64,000 nucleotides of DNA. Source: Paenibacillus sp. FSL K6-3182. GTDB taxonomy: Bacteria; Bacillota; Bacilli; Paenibacillales; Paenibacillaceae. The stretch's first letter is position 1; every line of letters starts with the position of its first letter. The stretch spans positions 6,523,001-6,587,000 of the forward strand of contig NZ_CP150265.1 in NCBI RefSeq assembly GCF_037976325.1, given 5' to 3'. Made by a program: the position numbers and the translations under genes. The notes under the pieces were generated by a model. The model saw only the letters and a program-made list of their open reading frames with translations, had not been told where the DNA came from and made no database searches. Shown one piece after another: positions 41,853 through 50,478 of this stretch.

Positions 41853-43284
41853 TGTAAGCATCAATGCGTGCTTACAGCTTCATTTCGGCGTCGGCGAACG
41901 TGCAAACCACTGCTGTAAGAACCTATTTGCGCTTACAGCCACAAAAAGTAACCTCAGTTTGTCCGGTGTAAGAACGTATACGTGCTTACAGCTTCATTTC
42001 GGCGTTGGCGAACGTGCAAACCACTGCTGTAAGAACCTATGTGTGCTTACAGCCACAAAGTAACCTCAGTTTGTCCGGTGTAAGAACGCATACGTTCTTA
42101 CAGCTTCATTCCGGCGTTGGTGAATGTGCGAAATACTGCTGTAATAACTTATTTGCGCTTACAGCCACAAAGTAACCTTAGTTTGTCCGCTGCAAGAACG
42201 TATGCGTGCTTACAGCTTCTTTTCGGCGTTGGAGAACGTGCGGACCACTGCTGTAGGAACCTATTTGCGCTTACAGCCACAAAGTAACCTCAGTTTGTCC
42301 GCTGTAAGAACGTATACGTTCTTACAGCTTCATTTCGGCGTCGGCGAACGTGCGAACCACAGATATAGGAACCTATTTGCGCTTACAGCCACAAAGTAAC
42401 CTTAGTTGTCCAGTGTAAGAACGCATGCGTGCTTACAGCTTCTTTTCGGCGTCGGCGAACGTGCTAACCACTGCTGTAAGATCCTATGTGTGCTTACAGC
42501 TGCAAAGTAACCTCAGTTTGTCCGGTGTAAGAACATATACGTGCTTACAGCTTCTTTTCGGCGTAGACGAACGTGCGAAACACTGCTGTAAGAACCTATT
42601 TGCGCTTACAGCCACAAAGTAACCTCAGTTTGTCCGCTGTAAGAACGTATACGTGCTTATTGCTTCATTTTGGCGTTGGAGAACGTGCGAACCACTGCTG
42701 TAAGAACCTATGTGTGCTTACAGTCACAAAGTAACCTCAGTTTGTCCAGTTTAAGAACGTATGCGTGCTTACAGCTTCATTTCGGCGTTGGCGAACGTGC
42801 AAACCTCTGCTGTAAGAACCTATGTGTGCTTACAGCCACAAAGTAACCTCAGTTTGTCCGCTGTAAGAACGTATGCGTGCTTATTGCTTCATTTTGGCGT
42901 TGGAGAACGTGCGAACCACTGCTGTAGGAACCTATTTGCGCTTACAGCCACAAAGTAACCTCAGTTTGTCCGGTGTAAGAACATATACGTGCTTACAGCT
43001 TCTTTTCGGCGTCGGCGAACATGCGAACCACAGCTATAGGAACCTATTTGCGCTTACAGTCACAAAGTAACCTCAGTTTGTCCGCTGTAAGAACGTATAC
43101 GTGCTTACAGCTTCTTTTCGGCATCGGCGAACGTGCGAACCACTGCTGTAAGAACCTATGTGTGCTTACAGTCACAAAGTAACCTCAGTTTGTCCAGTTT
43201 AAGAACGTATGCGTGCTTACAGCTTCATTTCGGCGTTGGCGAACGTACGAAATACTGTTGTAGAAACCCATTCGTGCTTACAAC
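41853..43284. repeat. 112-bp tandem repeat array with two hairpins per unit
   Basis: Twelve full units and a truncated thirteenth, 112 bp apart (first unit from about 41866, last 43216-43284). Each unit alternates two unlike segments: A, starting TTC(A/T)TTTCGGCGTTGGCGAA, and B, starting CACAAAGTAACCTCAGTTTG. Between them is a hairpin element of the form GCTGTAAG-N12-CTTACAGC. The B-side hairpin GCTGTAAGAACGTATACGTG plus CTTACAGC is palindromic over 28 bp except one A-G mismatch. No frame is conserved, because 112 is not a multiple of three. It is flanked by bdbC and the terminator of an ABC operon. Confidence 0.92.
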
Positions 43285-43293
43285 AACAAAAAG

Positions 43294-43333
43294 AAGGCCG
43301 CTCCTAGGTAGAATCCTACCTAGGAGCGGCCTT
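43294..43333 (-). terminator. terminator of the 43.4-47.0 kb ABC operon
   Basis: Perfect 18-bp arms AAGGCCGCTCCTAGGTAG (43294-43311) and CTACCTAGGAGCGGCCTT (43316-43333), loop AATC. On the minus strand CTTTTTG follows. Confidence 0.92.
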
Positions 43334-43357
43334 CCTGAGCTCGCTCATTTACAACAA

Positions 43358-45010
43358 TTACTTGCCGTTAATCAAAGCAAGGTTTTCTTGCCATCTTGCA
43401 GTACGATACTCGTTTACTTTATCGAAGCCAAGCGAGGTTGTTGTCTTTTTCGCTTCCTCGATTAAGCTAAGCACCTCTGCATCGCTTTTCGCGAACAGAA
43501 TTTTTCCGAAATACTCGTTAGCTGTTTCCGTCACTTGCTGATTAATAATTCCTTCATCCGTCTCTGGAGCCGGATCGATGTTGTTGAATTGCGTCATATT
43601 CATCGATGTTTTCCATGCAATGTTAAGCTGTGCCAACGAACCCCAGTTGCGTTGTTCTTCCGGCAGCGTTTGCTCGATCTTTTGCTTGCTCGTATCTACA
43701 AAGGTTGCATTTCCTGCCCATACATAGGCTTCCAGCTTATCTTTGTCCTTCTCTTCTTGCGGCGTGCTGAACCATTTGTCGTTCGGAATCGGTGCGCCAT
43801 CCGCATCAAATTCATCCCAGTACAAGCCTTTTGGCCCGAAGAACATGATACGAGTGCCTTCCTCGCCCGTCATCCAATCCAAATACGCAAAAATACCTTC
43901 TGGATTTTTAGCGCTTGTTGTAATGACGTTAACGTTCCAGCCTAGTGCGTTATAACCGTTTGGATAAATTTTGTTTTTATCCAATCCTGATTTAGCAATT
44001 GGCCAAATAAATTCATAACCTGCATTTGGATCTTTTGCTTTTAATGCGTTATGGCCCTCGCGTCCCACATTAGTCGCATTGCCGCCAACAAATACAGCTA
44101 CTCTGCCCGTTGCAAGCTTCTCTTTTACCTGATCATCCTTTTGAGTCATCGCATCCTGTGTCATAAGGCCTTCTCTAAACAGCTTGCTTGCGAACAGCAT
44201 TGTTTCTTTCCAAGCTTCGTTGTTGTAGATCGTATCAAACTTATCCCCGTTAGGATATGCTTTCATGGAATGGAACGCACCGTTTGCACCCTCCTGGAAG
44301 CTAGGGAACATTACCTCAACGCCCGAGCCGTTGCCGCCTACCTCTAATGGAATCACGTCCGGATATTTATCTTTGACCTGCTTTAAGTAAGCATACAAAT
44401 CATCGATTGTTTCAAGCTTCGGTGAGCCTAGGTCTGCGTAAATCTTCTTGTTCACAAACCAGCCGCCGTTGCCCGTAGGCGCTGCTGTATACCAGTTCGG
44501 GAATTGATAGATTTTGCCGTCGCTCGAGCGGAGCATGTTTAGCGTCTCTTCGCCCGCCCATTTCTTCAGGTTCGGATATTTGTCGATATAATCATCCAGC
44601 GGAACAAGTGCTCCAGCAGCTCTCAATCGTTCTACTTCAGGTCCTCGGTCCATCATAATTGCACCCGGAAGCTCCTTCGACGCAATCATCGTGCTCAGCT
44701 TTTGCGCTGCAGCGCCGCCGGATTGAATAGGCTCTACGGTTACTTTTAGATTATCTTGTACCCATTTACTATTCGGATTAGCACCCCACGGCTCCGTAGT
44801 CCACCAATCATAATGAACATAATAAGAAAAGTTTACCGGTGTTTCTCCCAAAACAAATCCATTGCTAGTCTCTGTTTTATTCGTGCCTTCCTTACCTGTA
44901 TTGCCCGAATTGCTTGATTTTCCGCCGTCGTTACTGGAGCAGCCAGCTAGAAGCACAGTACCGGCAAGACCAGCGGTCATAAGCACAGTTAACAGCTTTT
45001 TTCCTTTCAT
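43358..45010 (-). CDS. ABC transporter solute-binding lipoprotein (LplA-like)
   Basis: Lipoprotein of 550 residues with signal MKGKKLLTVLMTAGLAGTVL ending in the lipobox LLAGC. The mature part is a large type-1 extracellular solute-binding protein: SYYVHYDWWTTEPWGANPNS, MIASKELPGAIMMDRGPEVE, and a C-terminal helical cap. At 550 residues it is of the long LplA/YtcQ class used with LplB/LplC permeases for complex sugars, often uronate or xylan oligomers. It is the last gene of the operon, downstream of two permeases. A strong 40-bp terminator follows. Confidence 0.9.
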   Translation of the reverse strand: MKGKKLLTVLMTAGLAGTVLLAGCSSNDGGKSSNSGNTGKEGTNKTETSNGFVLGETPVNFSYYVHYDWWTTEPWGANPNSKWVQDNLKVTVEPIQSGGAAAQKLSTMIASKELPGAIMMDRGPEVERLRAAGALVPLDDYIDKYPNLKKWAGEETLNMLRSSDGKIYQFPNWYTAAPTGNGGWFVNKKIYADLGSPKLETIDDLYAYLKQVKDKYPDVIPLEVGGNGSGVEVMFPSFQEGANGAFHSMKAYPNGDKFDTIYNNEAWKETMLFASKLFREGLMTQDAMTQKDDQVKEKLATGRVAVFVGGNATNVGREGHNALKAKDPNAGYEFIWPIAKSGLDKNKIYPNGYNALGWNVNVITTSAKNPEGIFAYLDWMTGEEGTRIMFFGPKGLYWDEFDADGAPIPNDKWFSTPQEEKDKDKLEAYVWAGNATFVDTSKQKIEQTLPEEQRNWGSLAQLNIAWKTSMNMTQFNNIDPAPETDEGIINQQVTETANEYFGKILFAKSDAEVLSLIEEAKKTTTSLGFDKVNEYRTARWQENLALINGK

Positions 45011-45082
45011 GTTCGTAAACCTCCCAATTTTTAATATATATACTCATACCCAACACCAAAGCGCTAAGGTCGAATACCCACA

Positions 45083-45985
45083 TTACTCCTTTAAGGAGCC
45101 GATCATTACGCCTTTTACGAAAAAACGCTGTACGAACGGATACACCAAAACGATAGGAATCGTCGCTACCATCATCGTAGCCATCGTTAAGGATTTGCTC
45201 GTCACACTCTGCATTCTGCTTAACGCATCTGAGGCAGCACCGCTTCCTTGTGAAGCGATCGAGAGCTGCTCGCTCATCGTGTTGGAGTTCATAATTTGCT
45301 GCAGTAAAGTTTGAATCGGATATAGCTTAGCGTCATTAATAAAAATCGTAGCTGTAAACCAGTCATTCCAGTGATAAACAGCCGTAAATAGTGAAAGCGT
45401 TGCCAAAACAGGCCCAGATAAAGGCAATACGATTTTGAAAAAGATCCCAAACGTACTGGCTCCATCGATCTTCGCAGATTCCTCTAGTCCATCAGGCAGC
45501 CCCATAAAGAAGGTACGGAATATAATCATATTCCACACGCTTACCGCTGTCGGAATGACCATAACCCAGAACGTATCCATTAAGCCAAGCTCGCGGTTCA
45601 GCAGGTAAAAGGGAATAAGTCCCCCGCTGAAATACATCGTAATAATCGCAAAGATCATATAATATTTTTTACCGATAACGCCTTTAACGGACAAGCCATA
45701 AGCGAAGATGGCCGTTAAGAAAATAGAGATCAACGTCCCGACAACGGTACGGGACACCGAGATTAGGAACGCATCAATAATCCGGTTATTTTGAAATACG
45801 ATTCTATAATTATCAATCGTGAACACCCTTGGCCATAACGTTATTCCGCCTTTTGCCGTGTCGAGCCCTTCGTTAAAGGAGATCACCGCGGAGTTCCAGA
45901 ACGGGTACAGCGTAGCGAGTCCAAGTAGCACTAGTAAAATATAAATCCAAACCTGCAATACTTTATCGCTGCTGCTCAGCTTCAC
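45083..45985 (-). CDS. carbohydrate ABC transporter permease (LplC-like)
   Basis: Permease of 300 residues with six predicted helices, of the MalG/LplC type. Conserved EAA loop is ESAKIDGASTFGIFFKIVLP near 190. The ending is the usual QRFFVKGVMIGSLKE. Together with the LplB-like permease (43 bp upstream) it should form the membrane channel. No ATPase gene is in the operon, so a shared MsmX-type ATPase elsewhere is likely. Confidence 0.92.
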   Translation of the reverse strand: MKLSSSDKVLQVWIYILLVLLGLATLYPFWNSAVISFNEGLDTAKGGITLWPRVFTIDNYRIVFQNNRIIDAFLISVSRTVVGTLISIFLTAIFAYGLSVKGVIGKKYYMIFAIITMYFSGGLIPFYLLNRELGLMDTFWVMVIPTAVSVWNMIIFRTFFMGLPDGLEESAKIDGASTFGIFFKIVLPLSGPVLATLSLFTAVYHWNDWFTATIFINDAKLYPIQTLLQQIMNSNTMSEQLSIASQGSGAASDALSRMQSVTSKSLTMATMMVATIPIVLVYPFVQRFFVKGVMIGSLKE

Positions 45986-46028
45986 TAGGCTTCACCACTT
46001 TTCTGAATATTGATAGAGGTTCGCTGAA

Positions 46029-46988
46029 TTACCATAGGCTTGAACCTGCTCTCCTAGCCATGTAGTTTGCCATCGTCAGCAAGCCCACACTTATAATCGC
46101 TTTAAACAGACCAACTGCCGCCGCATATGAGAAGCGGTTATTAATAATACCTACCCGGTAAGCATACGTATCGATGACGTCCGCCACGTCTCGGAGCATT
46201 GCACTCCTGCCGAGCAAGAGCAAATCATCAAACCCTGCATTCAATAAACTTCCGATGTTCAGAATTAGAAAAATAATAATAACAGGAGTAATTGATGGAA
46301 GCGTTATCAAAAATATTTGTTTGAATTTGTTGGCACCATCAATAGAAGCCGCTTCATACAAGCTGGGATTCACGCCTGCGATAGCTGCTAGATAAACAAT
46401 CGTTGCAAATCCGATTTCCTTCCACAAATTCGTCGTCACGATAATTCCCCAGAAATATTCGGGCAACGACAAGAAATTAATCGGCTTATCAATGAGTCCA
46501 AGCGCTTGCAGTGAAATATTTAAGCTGCCGTTATCCACGGACAATATGGAGATCGTAAAACCAGACACGATAACCCATGACAAGAAGTGAGGCAAATAAC
46601 TGATCGTTTGAATGATTCTTTTAAAGGCCATGTTTCTTACTTCGTTTAGCATCAGAGCAAGCAGAATGGGAGCCGGAAAGTTAATGACCAGCTTAAGCAA
46701 GCTGATCACAATCGTATTCCGAATGACTCTATAAAAATCCGGCGAGTTAAAAAACATTTCGAAATGTTTAAAACCCGCCCATGTGCTGCCAAAAAAACCT
46801 TTAAATAAGCTGTAGTCCTGAAATGCCATCAAGACACCGTACATCGGAAAATAATTAAAAACGAGTATAAAGATCAGTGCTGGAAATATCATGAGCTGTA
46901 CTTGCCATTGCGCCAGAAACCGCCGCCACAGCGGTTTCTCTCTTCGCGAGCTCTTTACTGCTGCATTTGCCGTAACAGGTGTTTGCAC
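46029..46988 (-). CDS. carbohydrate ABC transporter permease (LplB-like)
   Basis: Permease of 319 residues with a long basic N-terminus (KSSRREKPLWRRFLAQWQVQ) and six helices, of the LplB type. EAA loop: YEAASIDGANKFKQIFLITL near 215. It ends with the family tail YMARRAGSSLW. It is the first gene of the three-gene importer (46988 to 43358). The 30-bp gap to the previous ABC system's permease suggests that 43.4-50.3 kb may be one long transcript or two abutting operons. Confidence 0.92.
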   Translation of the reverse strand: MQTPVTANAAVKSSRREKPLWRRFLAQWQVQLMIFPALIFILVFNYFPMYGVLMAFQDYSLFKGFFGSTWAGFKHFEMFFNSPDFYRVIRNTIVISLLKLVINFPAPILLALMLNEVRNMAFKRIIQTISYLPHFLSWVIVSGFTISILSVDNGSLNISLQALGLIDKPINFLSLPEYFWGIIVTTNLWKEIGFATIVYLAAIAGVNPSLYEAASIDGANKFKQIFLITLPSITPVIIIFLILNIGSLLNAGFDDLLLLGRSAMLRDVADVIDTYAYRVGIINNRFSYAAAVGLFKAIISVGLLTMANYMARRAGSSLW

Positions 46989-47018
46989 GCTACCTCAGCC
47001 TCCTTATACTCTCCTCAT

Positions 47019-47909
47019 TTAACCCTTAACTGCACCAGCCGTAATTCCGCGTGACATTTGCTCTGTAAACAATAAATAGATAATAACTGTCGGCAAAGCG
47101 ATGATGGTCATTACCGCGAACTGTGCGCCATAATTGGATGAGTACTGACCGGTAAACTTCATAATGGAAAATGGCAGCGTCTTGAAGGTTTCGGATGTTA
47201 GAAATGTATTGGCCATAATGAATTCATTCCACCAGCTGATGAAGTTCATAATACAAACCGTCGCAATGGCAGGTTTCGTCATCGGCATAATAATTCGGAA
47301 AATAACGCCATAGACCGAACAGCCGTCCATAACCGCCGACTCCTCTATGCTCTTCGGAATGGTTTCAAGAAAACCCGAAATAATGAGCAAGCTTATTGGC
47401 AGCGAAAAAGCAATGTAAGGTAGAATCAAGGACAAAGGATTATCAATGAGATTCAGCTTATCGAACAAAATAAAGTTCGGCAGCAAAGTCGCATGAATCG
47501 GTACGATCATACCGAGCATAATGAACGCCATCGCAGGACCGCGCAGCTTCCATTCCATCCGCGTGAACGCGTACCCGAGCATAAGCGCTAGAAATGCAGC
47601 AACCAAGATGGTTACGGTCGTAATAAAAACACTGTTTAATAGAAACTTTGGAACGCTCCCGTAATTGAATGCATTCACATAGTTATTCCATTCAAATGTT
47701 TTGGGCCACTTTAATATGCCGCTGCCAAAAAAATCTCCGCTCTTCAGAAAGGAATAATTGATGAGCCAAATGAGCGGAAAAATTTGCAGAAGCGCTACGA
47801 CCCATAAAACGAGATGAAGAATGGCCTTTAATGCGGGCGATGCGGCGTCCTTCTTCTTGCCGTTTTTCGCTTGGCGATTGGTCTTAGCTGCAAGAGCTTC
47901 CACGGGCAT
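47019..47909 (-). CDS. carbohydrate ABC transporter permease (MalG-type)
   Basis: Permease of 296 residues with a lysine-rich cytoplasmic N-terminus (KTNRQAKNGKKKDAASPALK) and six helices, of the MalG type. EAA loop: EESAVMDGCSVYGVIFRIIM near 195. Typical tail EQMSRGITAGAVKG. It sits 50 bp after the MalF-type permease and completes the second importer's membrane part. Confidence 0.92.
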   Translation of the reverse strand: MPVEALAAKTNRQAKNGKKKDAASPALKAILHLVLWVVALLQIFPLIWLINYSFLKSGDFFGSGILKWPKTFEWNNYVNAFNYGSVPKFLLNSVFITTVTILVAAFLALMLGYAFTRMEWKLRGPAMAFIMLGMIVPIHATLLPNFILFDKLNLIDNPLSLILPYIAFSLPISLLIISGFLETIPKSIEESAVMDGCSVYGVIFRIIMPMTKPAIATVCIMNFISWWNEFIMANTFLTSETFKTLPFSIMKFTGQYSSNYGAQFAVMTIIALPTVIIYLLFTEQMSRGITAGAVKG

Positions 47910-47958
47910 GCCTCCTAAAATAATTCATATACCAAATGTCCATATACAAGGGTGAGTA

Positions 47959-48843
47959 TTAAAACTCACCAACATCTTTTTTGAACGCTTTGTTCATCGC
48001 TACCGTAATAATGAGACAAATGATAACGAACACAACGGATATTGCGTTTCCATAGCCGTACAGCGACGAGGAAAACGCCGTTTTATAAAGGTAATTACCA
48101 ATAAATTGCGTTGTATTGGCAGGTCCTCCGTTCGTCATGAGGAATACGGTTTCCATCTGCTTCAAGCAAGCCGTAACCGCGATGACGACTGCAACTCGAA
48201 CCATTGGCGAGAGAAGTGGAATGATAACTCGCGTATACAGCTTTACTCTTCCAGCTCCATCAAGCTCTGCCGCCTCATATAGATCCTTTGGTATGCCTTG
48301 AAGCCCGGCGTAATAAAGCAGAAGCGCATAACCAAAGCCTTGCCACATGACCACAACGATAATGCACCAAATGGCAATATTTGAATCGCCCAACCAATCC
48401 TGTTTCCAGGTGCTTAGACCAACGCCTTCAAGCAATTTATTTAACATCCCAAAGTTCGGATGAAATACGCTTACCCACATTTTCGAAGTAACAACGATTG
48501 AAATAACTGCTGGTATAAAAAAGATAGCCCGAAACCATTTCTCTAGCTTTCCTGCATGCATCACAAATATGGAGAACAAAAGCGCAATCGGGTGTTGAAT
48601 CAGAAGCGTAGCTGCAAGCAGCAGTAGGGCATTAAGCAATGAACGCCAAAAAACGCTGTCATGAAACAAAATCTTTTGGTAATTCTCGAGTCCAACGAAC
48701 TCGTAAGCACCGATTCCTGTCCAATTCGTCGTACCGTAATATGCACTCATAATGATAGGAAAGCAAACCATGAAGAGAAACAGCATAAAACCCGGTGCGA
48801 CTAGCCAAAAAATGGTGATGCGATTGCTCATCAGTTTGTGCAT
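47959..48843 (-). CDS. carbohydrate ABC transporter permease (MalF-type)
   Basis: Permease of 294 residues with six helices of the MalF/UgpA type. EAA loop: YEAAELDGAGRVKLYTRVII near 200, and the MTNGGPANTTQFIGNYLYKT segment near 245. It lies between the solute-binding lipoprotein gene and the MalG-type permease in the same direction, the usual order of a binding-protein/two-permease system. Confidence 0.92.
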   Translation of the reverse strand: MHKLMSNRITIFWLVAPGFMLFLFMVCFPIIMSAYYGTTNWTGIGAYEFVGLENYQKILFHDSVFWRSLLNALLLLAATLLIQHPIALLFSIFVMHAGKLEKWFRAIFFIPAVISIVVTSKMWVSVFHPNFGMLNKLLEGVGLSTWKQDWLGDSNIAIWCIIVVVMWQGFGYALLLYYAGLQGIPKDLYEAAELDGAGRVKLYTRVIIPLLSPMVRVAVVIAVTACLKQMETVFLMTNGGPANTTQFIGNYLYKTAFSSSLYGYGNAISVVFVIICLIITVAMNKAFKKDVGEF

Positions 48844-48925
48844 GGTTCTCCCCGCTCTCTCTTTGGTAGAAGGCGGGGCAGACCGAATGAATTCGGCTGC
48901 CCCATCAGCTAACTAACTCATTTGT

Positions 48926-50284
48926 TTACTTCAGAACACCAACAGCTGCGTCCATTTCTGTTAAGAACTGCTCAGGTGTAATTTGTTTTCCAAACAGCTT
49001 TTGGTGAGCTTCCATTACTTTTGTCTTGAATTCATCCGTACCGTTATCATGTACCGGTGTACCGCTGGAAGAAGTCATTGCGCTGAAAATGCCAACCAAT
49101 TGTTTTTGAAGCGCTGTTTCGTTGCCTGTCAGGAATTGATCAAACTTCTGAGCCGGAGTGCCTGATCCTGTTTGCCATACTTGCTTCGCCCAGTTCTCAG
49201 GTTTGAAGAAATATTGCAAGAAAGCGACTGCTGCTTCAGGGTGCTTCGATGTTTTCGATACGGAGTAACCGCCGCCATACCATGCAGCTACATCTGTTGC
49301 TTTACCTTTATCAGAAGCCGGGTAAGAGATCGCTCCTACGTTATTGCGGAAATCTTCAGGGAAGTTCTCGTCTGTTGCAAGACCTGCTTCCCAGTTACCC
49401 ATAACGAACATTGCCGCTTGGCCTTGCCCGAACAAGTTGCGGGAAGTGCCGTAATCTGCTGTCATGAAGCCGTCTGCAAGTGCTTTGTTCTCTGCCAGTG
49501 CAGCGATGTCTTGTGCTGCTGCAAGGAAGTCAGCGTCGCCTGAGAATTTAGCTTCACCCTTCAATACCGCATCCATTTTGTCAAAATTGCCTGTGTGGCG
49601 CTGTGCTGCATACTCAAACCAGATTGGCAGTGACCAGCCTTCCATTGCGTTCGTTGCAAGCGGGTTAATGCCTTTTGCTCTCAGCTGCTTGGATACTTCA
49701 AGCAATTCTGCCGTTGTTGTTGGAACCGTTAAGTTATTGTCGTCAAAAATTTTCTTGTTATAGTAGATAACCAAGAAATCTGTACCGCGCGGCAATCCGT
49801 ATAGTTTGCCATCTTGGGAGAATCCATCTTTTGCACCTGGTACAAAGTTGCTGCTCTCAAAATCTGCTTCATTTAACTCAAGCAGCATGTTGTTATCAAT
49901 CAAAGGTTTAATAAAAGAGGTTTGGCCCCACGCCTGGATAATGTCAGGTACTGCATCTGTTGATGCATATACTTTAATTTTCGCTTTATAAGGCTCATCT
50001 TGAAGCGCTTCTACTTCTATTTTCACATTTGGATTTTCTGCCATATAACTATCAATGATTGCTTGCTCGATTTTACCTGCTCCATTAGAGCGGTCAGCCA
50101 GCGCTGTGAAAAACTTAAGCGTTACCTGCTCCGGCTCCTTCTCTTTCGGCGCTTCCGTTTCTTTTGCTGCATTAGTTGGACTATTCGTCGCTTCGCTGCT
50201 TCCGTTTTTCCCATTATTGCCGGAGCATGCCGCTACTGTAAAAACCATCATTATTGCTACTAGCGAAATCCATATTTTTCTCAT
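48926..50284 (-). CDS. ABC transporter solute-binding lipoprotein (sugar type 1)
   Basis: Lipoprotein of 452 residues from the ATG at 50284, which has AAGGTGGGG upstream; a longer frame would start at 50335 but adds a non-signal extension. Signal MRKIWISLVAIMMVFTVAAC ends in the lipobox. An Asn/Thr/Glu-rich linker precedes a MalE-like domain (QVTLKFFTALADRSNGAGKI, GTDFLVIYYNKKIFDDNNLT). It is the first gene of the second importer, next to the divergent sensor kinase whose regulon it probably heads. Confidence 0.92.
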   Translation of the reverse strand: MRKIWISLVAIMMVFTVAACSGNNGKNGSSEATNSPTNAAKETEAPKEKEPEQVTLKFFTALADRSNGAGKIEQAIIDSYMAENPNVKIEVEALQDEPYKAKIKVYASTDAVPDIIQAWGQTSFIKPLIDNNMLLELNEADFESSNFVPGAKDGFSQDGKLYGLPRGTDFLVIYYNKKIFDDNNLTVPTTTAELLEVSKQLRAKGINPLATNAMEGWSLPIWFEYAAQRHTGNFDKMDAVLKGEAKFSGDADFLAAAQDIAALAENKALADGFMTADYGTSRNLFGQGQAAMFVMGNWEAGLATDENFPEDFRNNVGAISYPASDKGKATDVAAWYGGGYSVSKTSKHPEAAVAFLQYFFKPENWAKQVWQTGSGTPAQKFDQFLTGNETALQKQLVGIFSAMTSSSGTPVHDNGTDEFKTKVMEAHQKLFGKQITPEQFLTEMDAAVGVLK

Positions 50285-50435
50285 CGCTACCCCACCTTTT
50301 TTTATTTGAGCAGGCGTTCCCTGATCTGTCCCCATTATAACGTGTTATATCTGCGACAAAATATGAGCCAAATTTAAGAATAGATGCCTCATTTTTTGGA
50401 TCATTCCCAAAATCAGCCTAACTGGATTTATTTCT

Positions 50436-50444
50436 TGGTATACT
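50436..50444 (+). promoter_or_regulatory. extended -10 promoter of the YesM/YesN pair
   Basis: TGGTATACT (50436-50444): extended -10 TG-N-TATACT, about 35 bp before the kinase start. No clear -35 box. Confidence 0.4.
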
Positions 50445-50478
50445 GAAGTCACAAATCTGAATGCTACAGGTGAACATG

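Noticed and set aside
41853..43284. CRISPR array
   Set aside because: Hairpin elements and spacers look array-like, but only two spacer sequences alternate and they are not unique. No cas gene is near.
42202..43465. several 65-110-residue frames (MRAYSF..., MRTTAV...)
   Set aside because: They are reading frames of the 112-bp repeats; the period is not a multiple of three and no ribosome sites are present.
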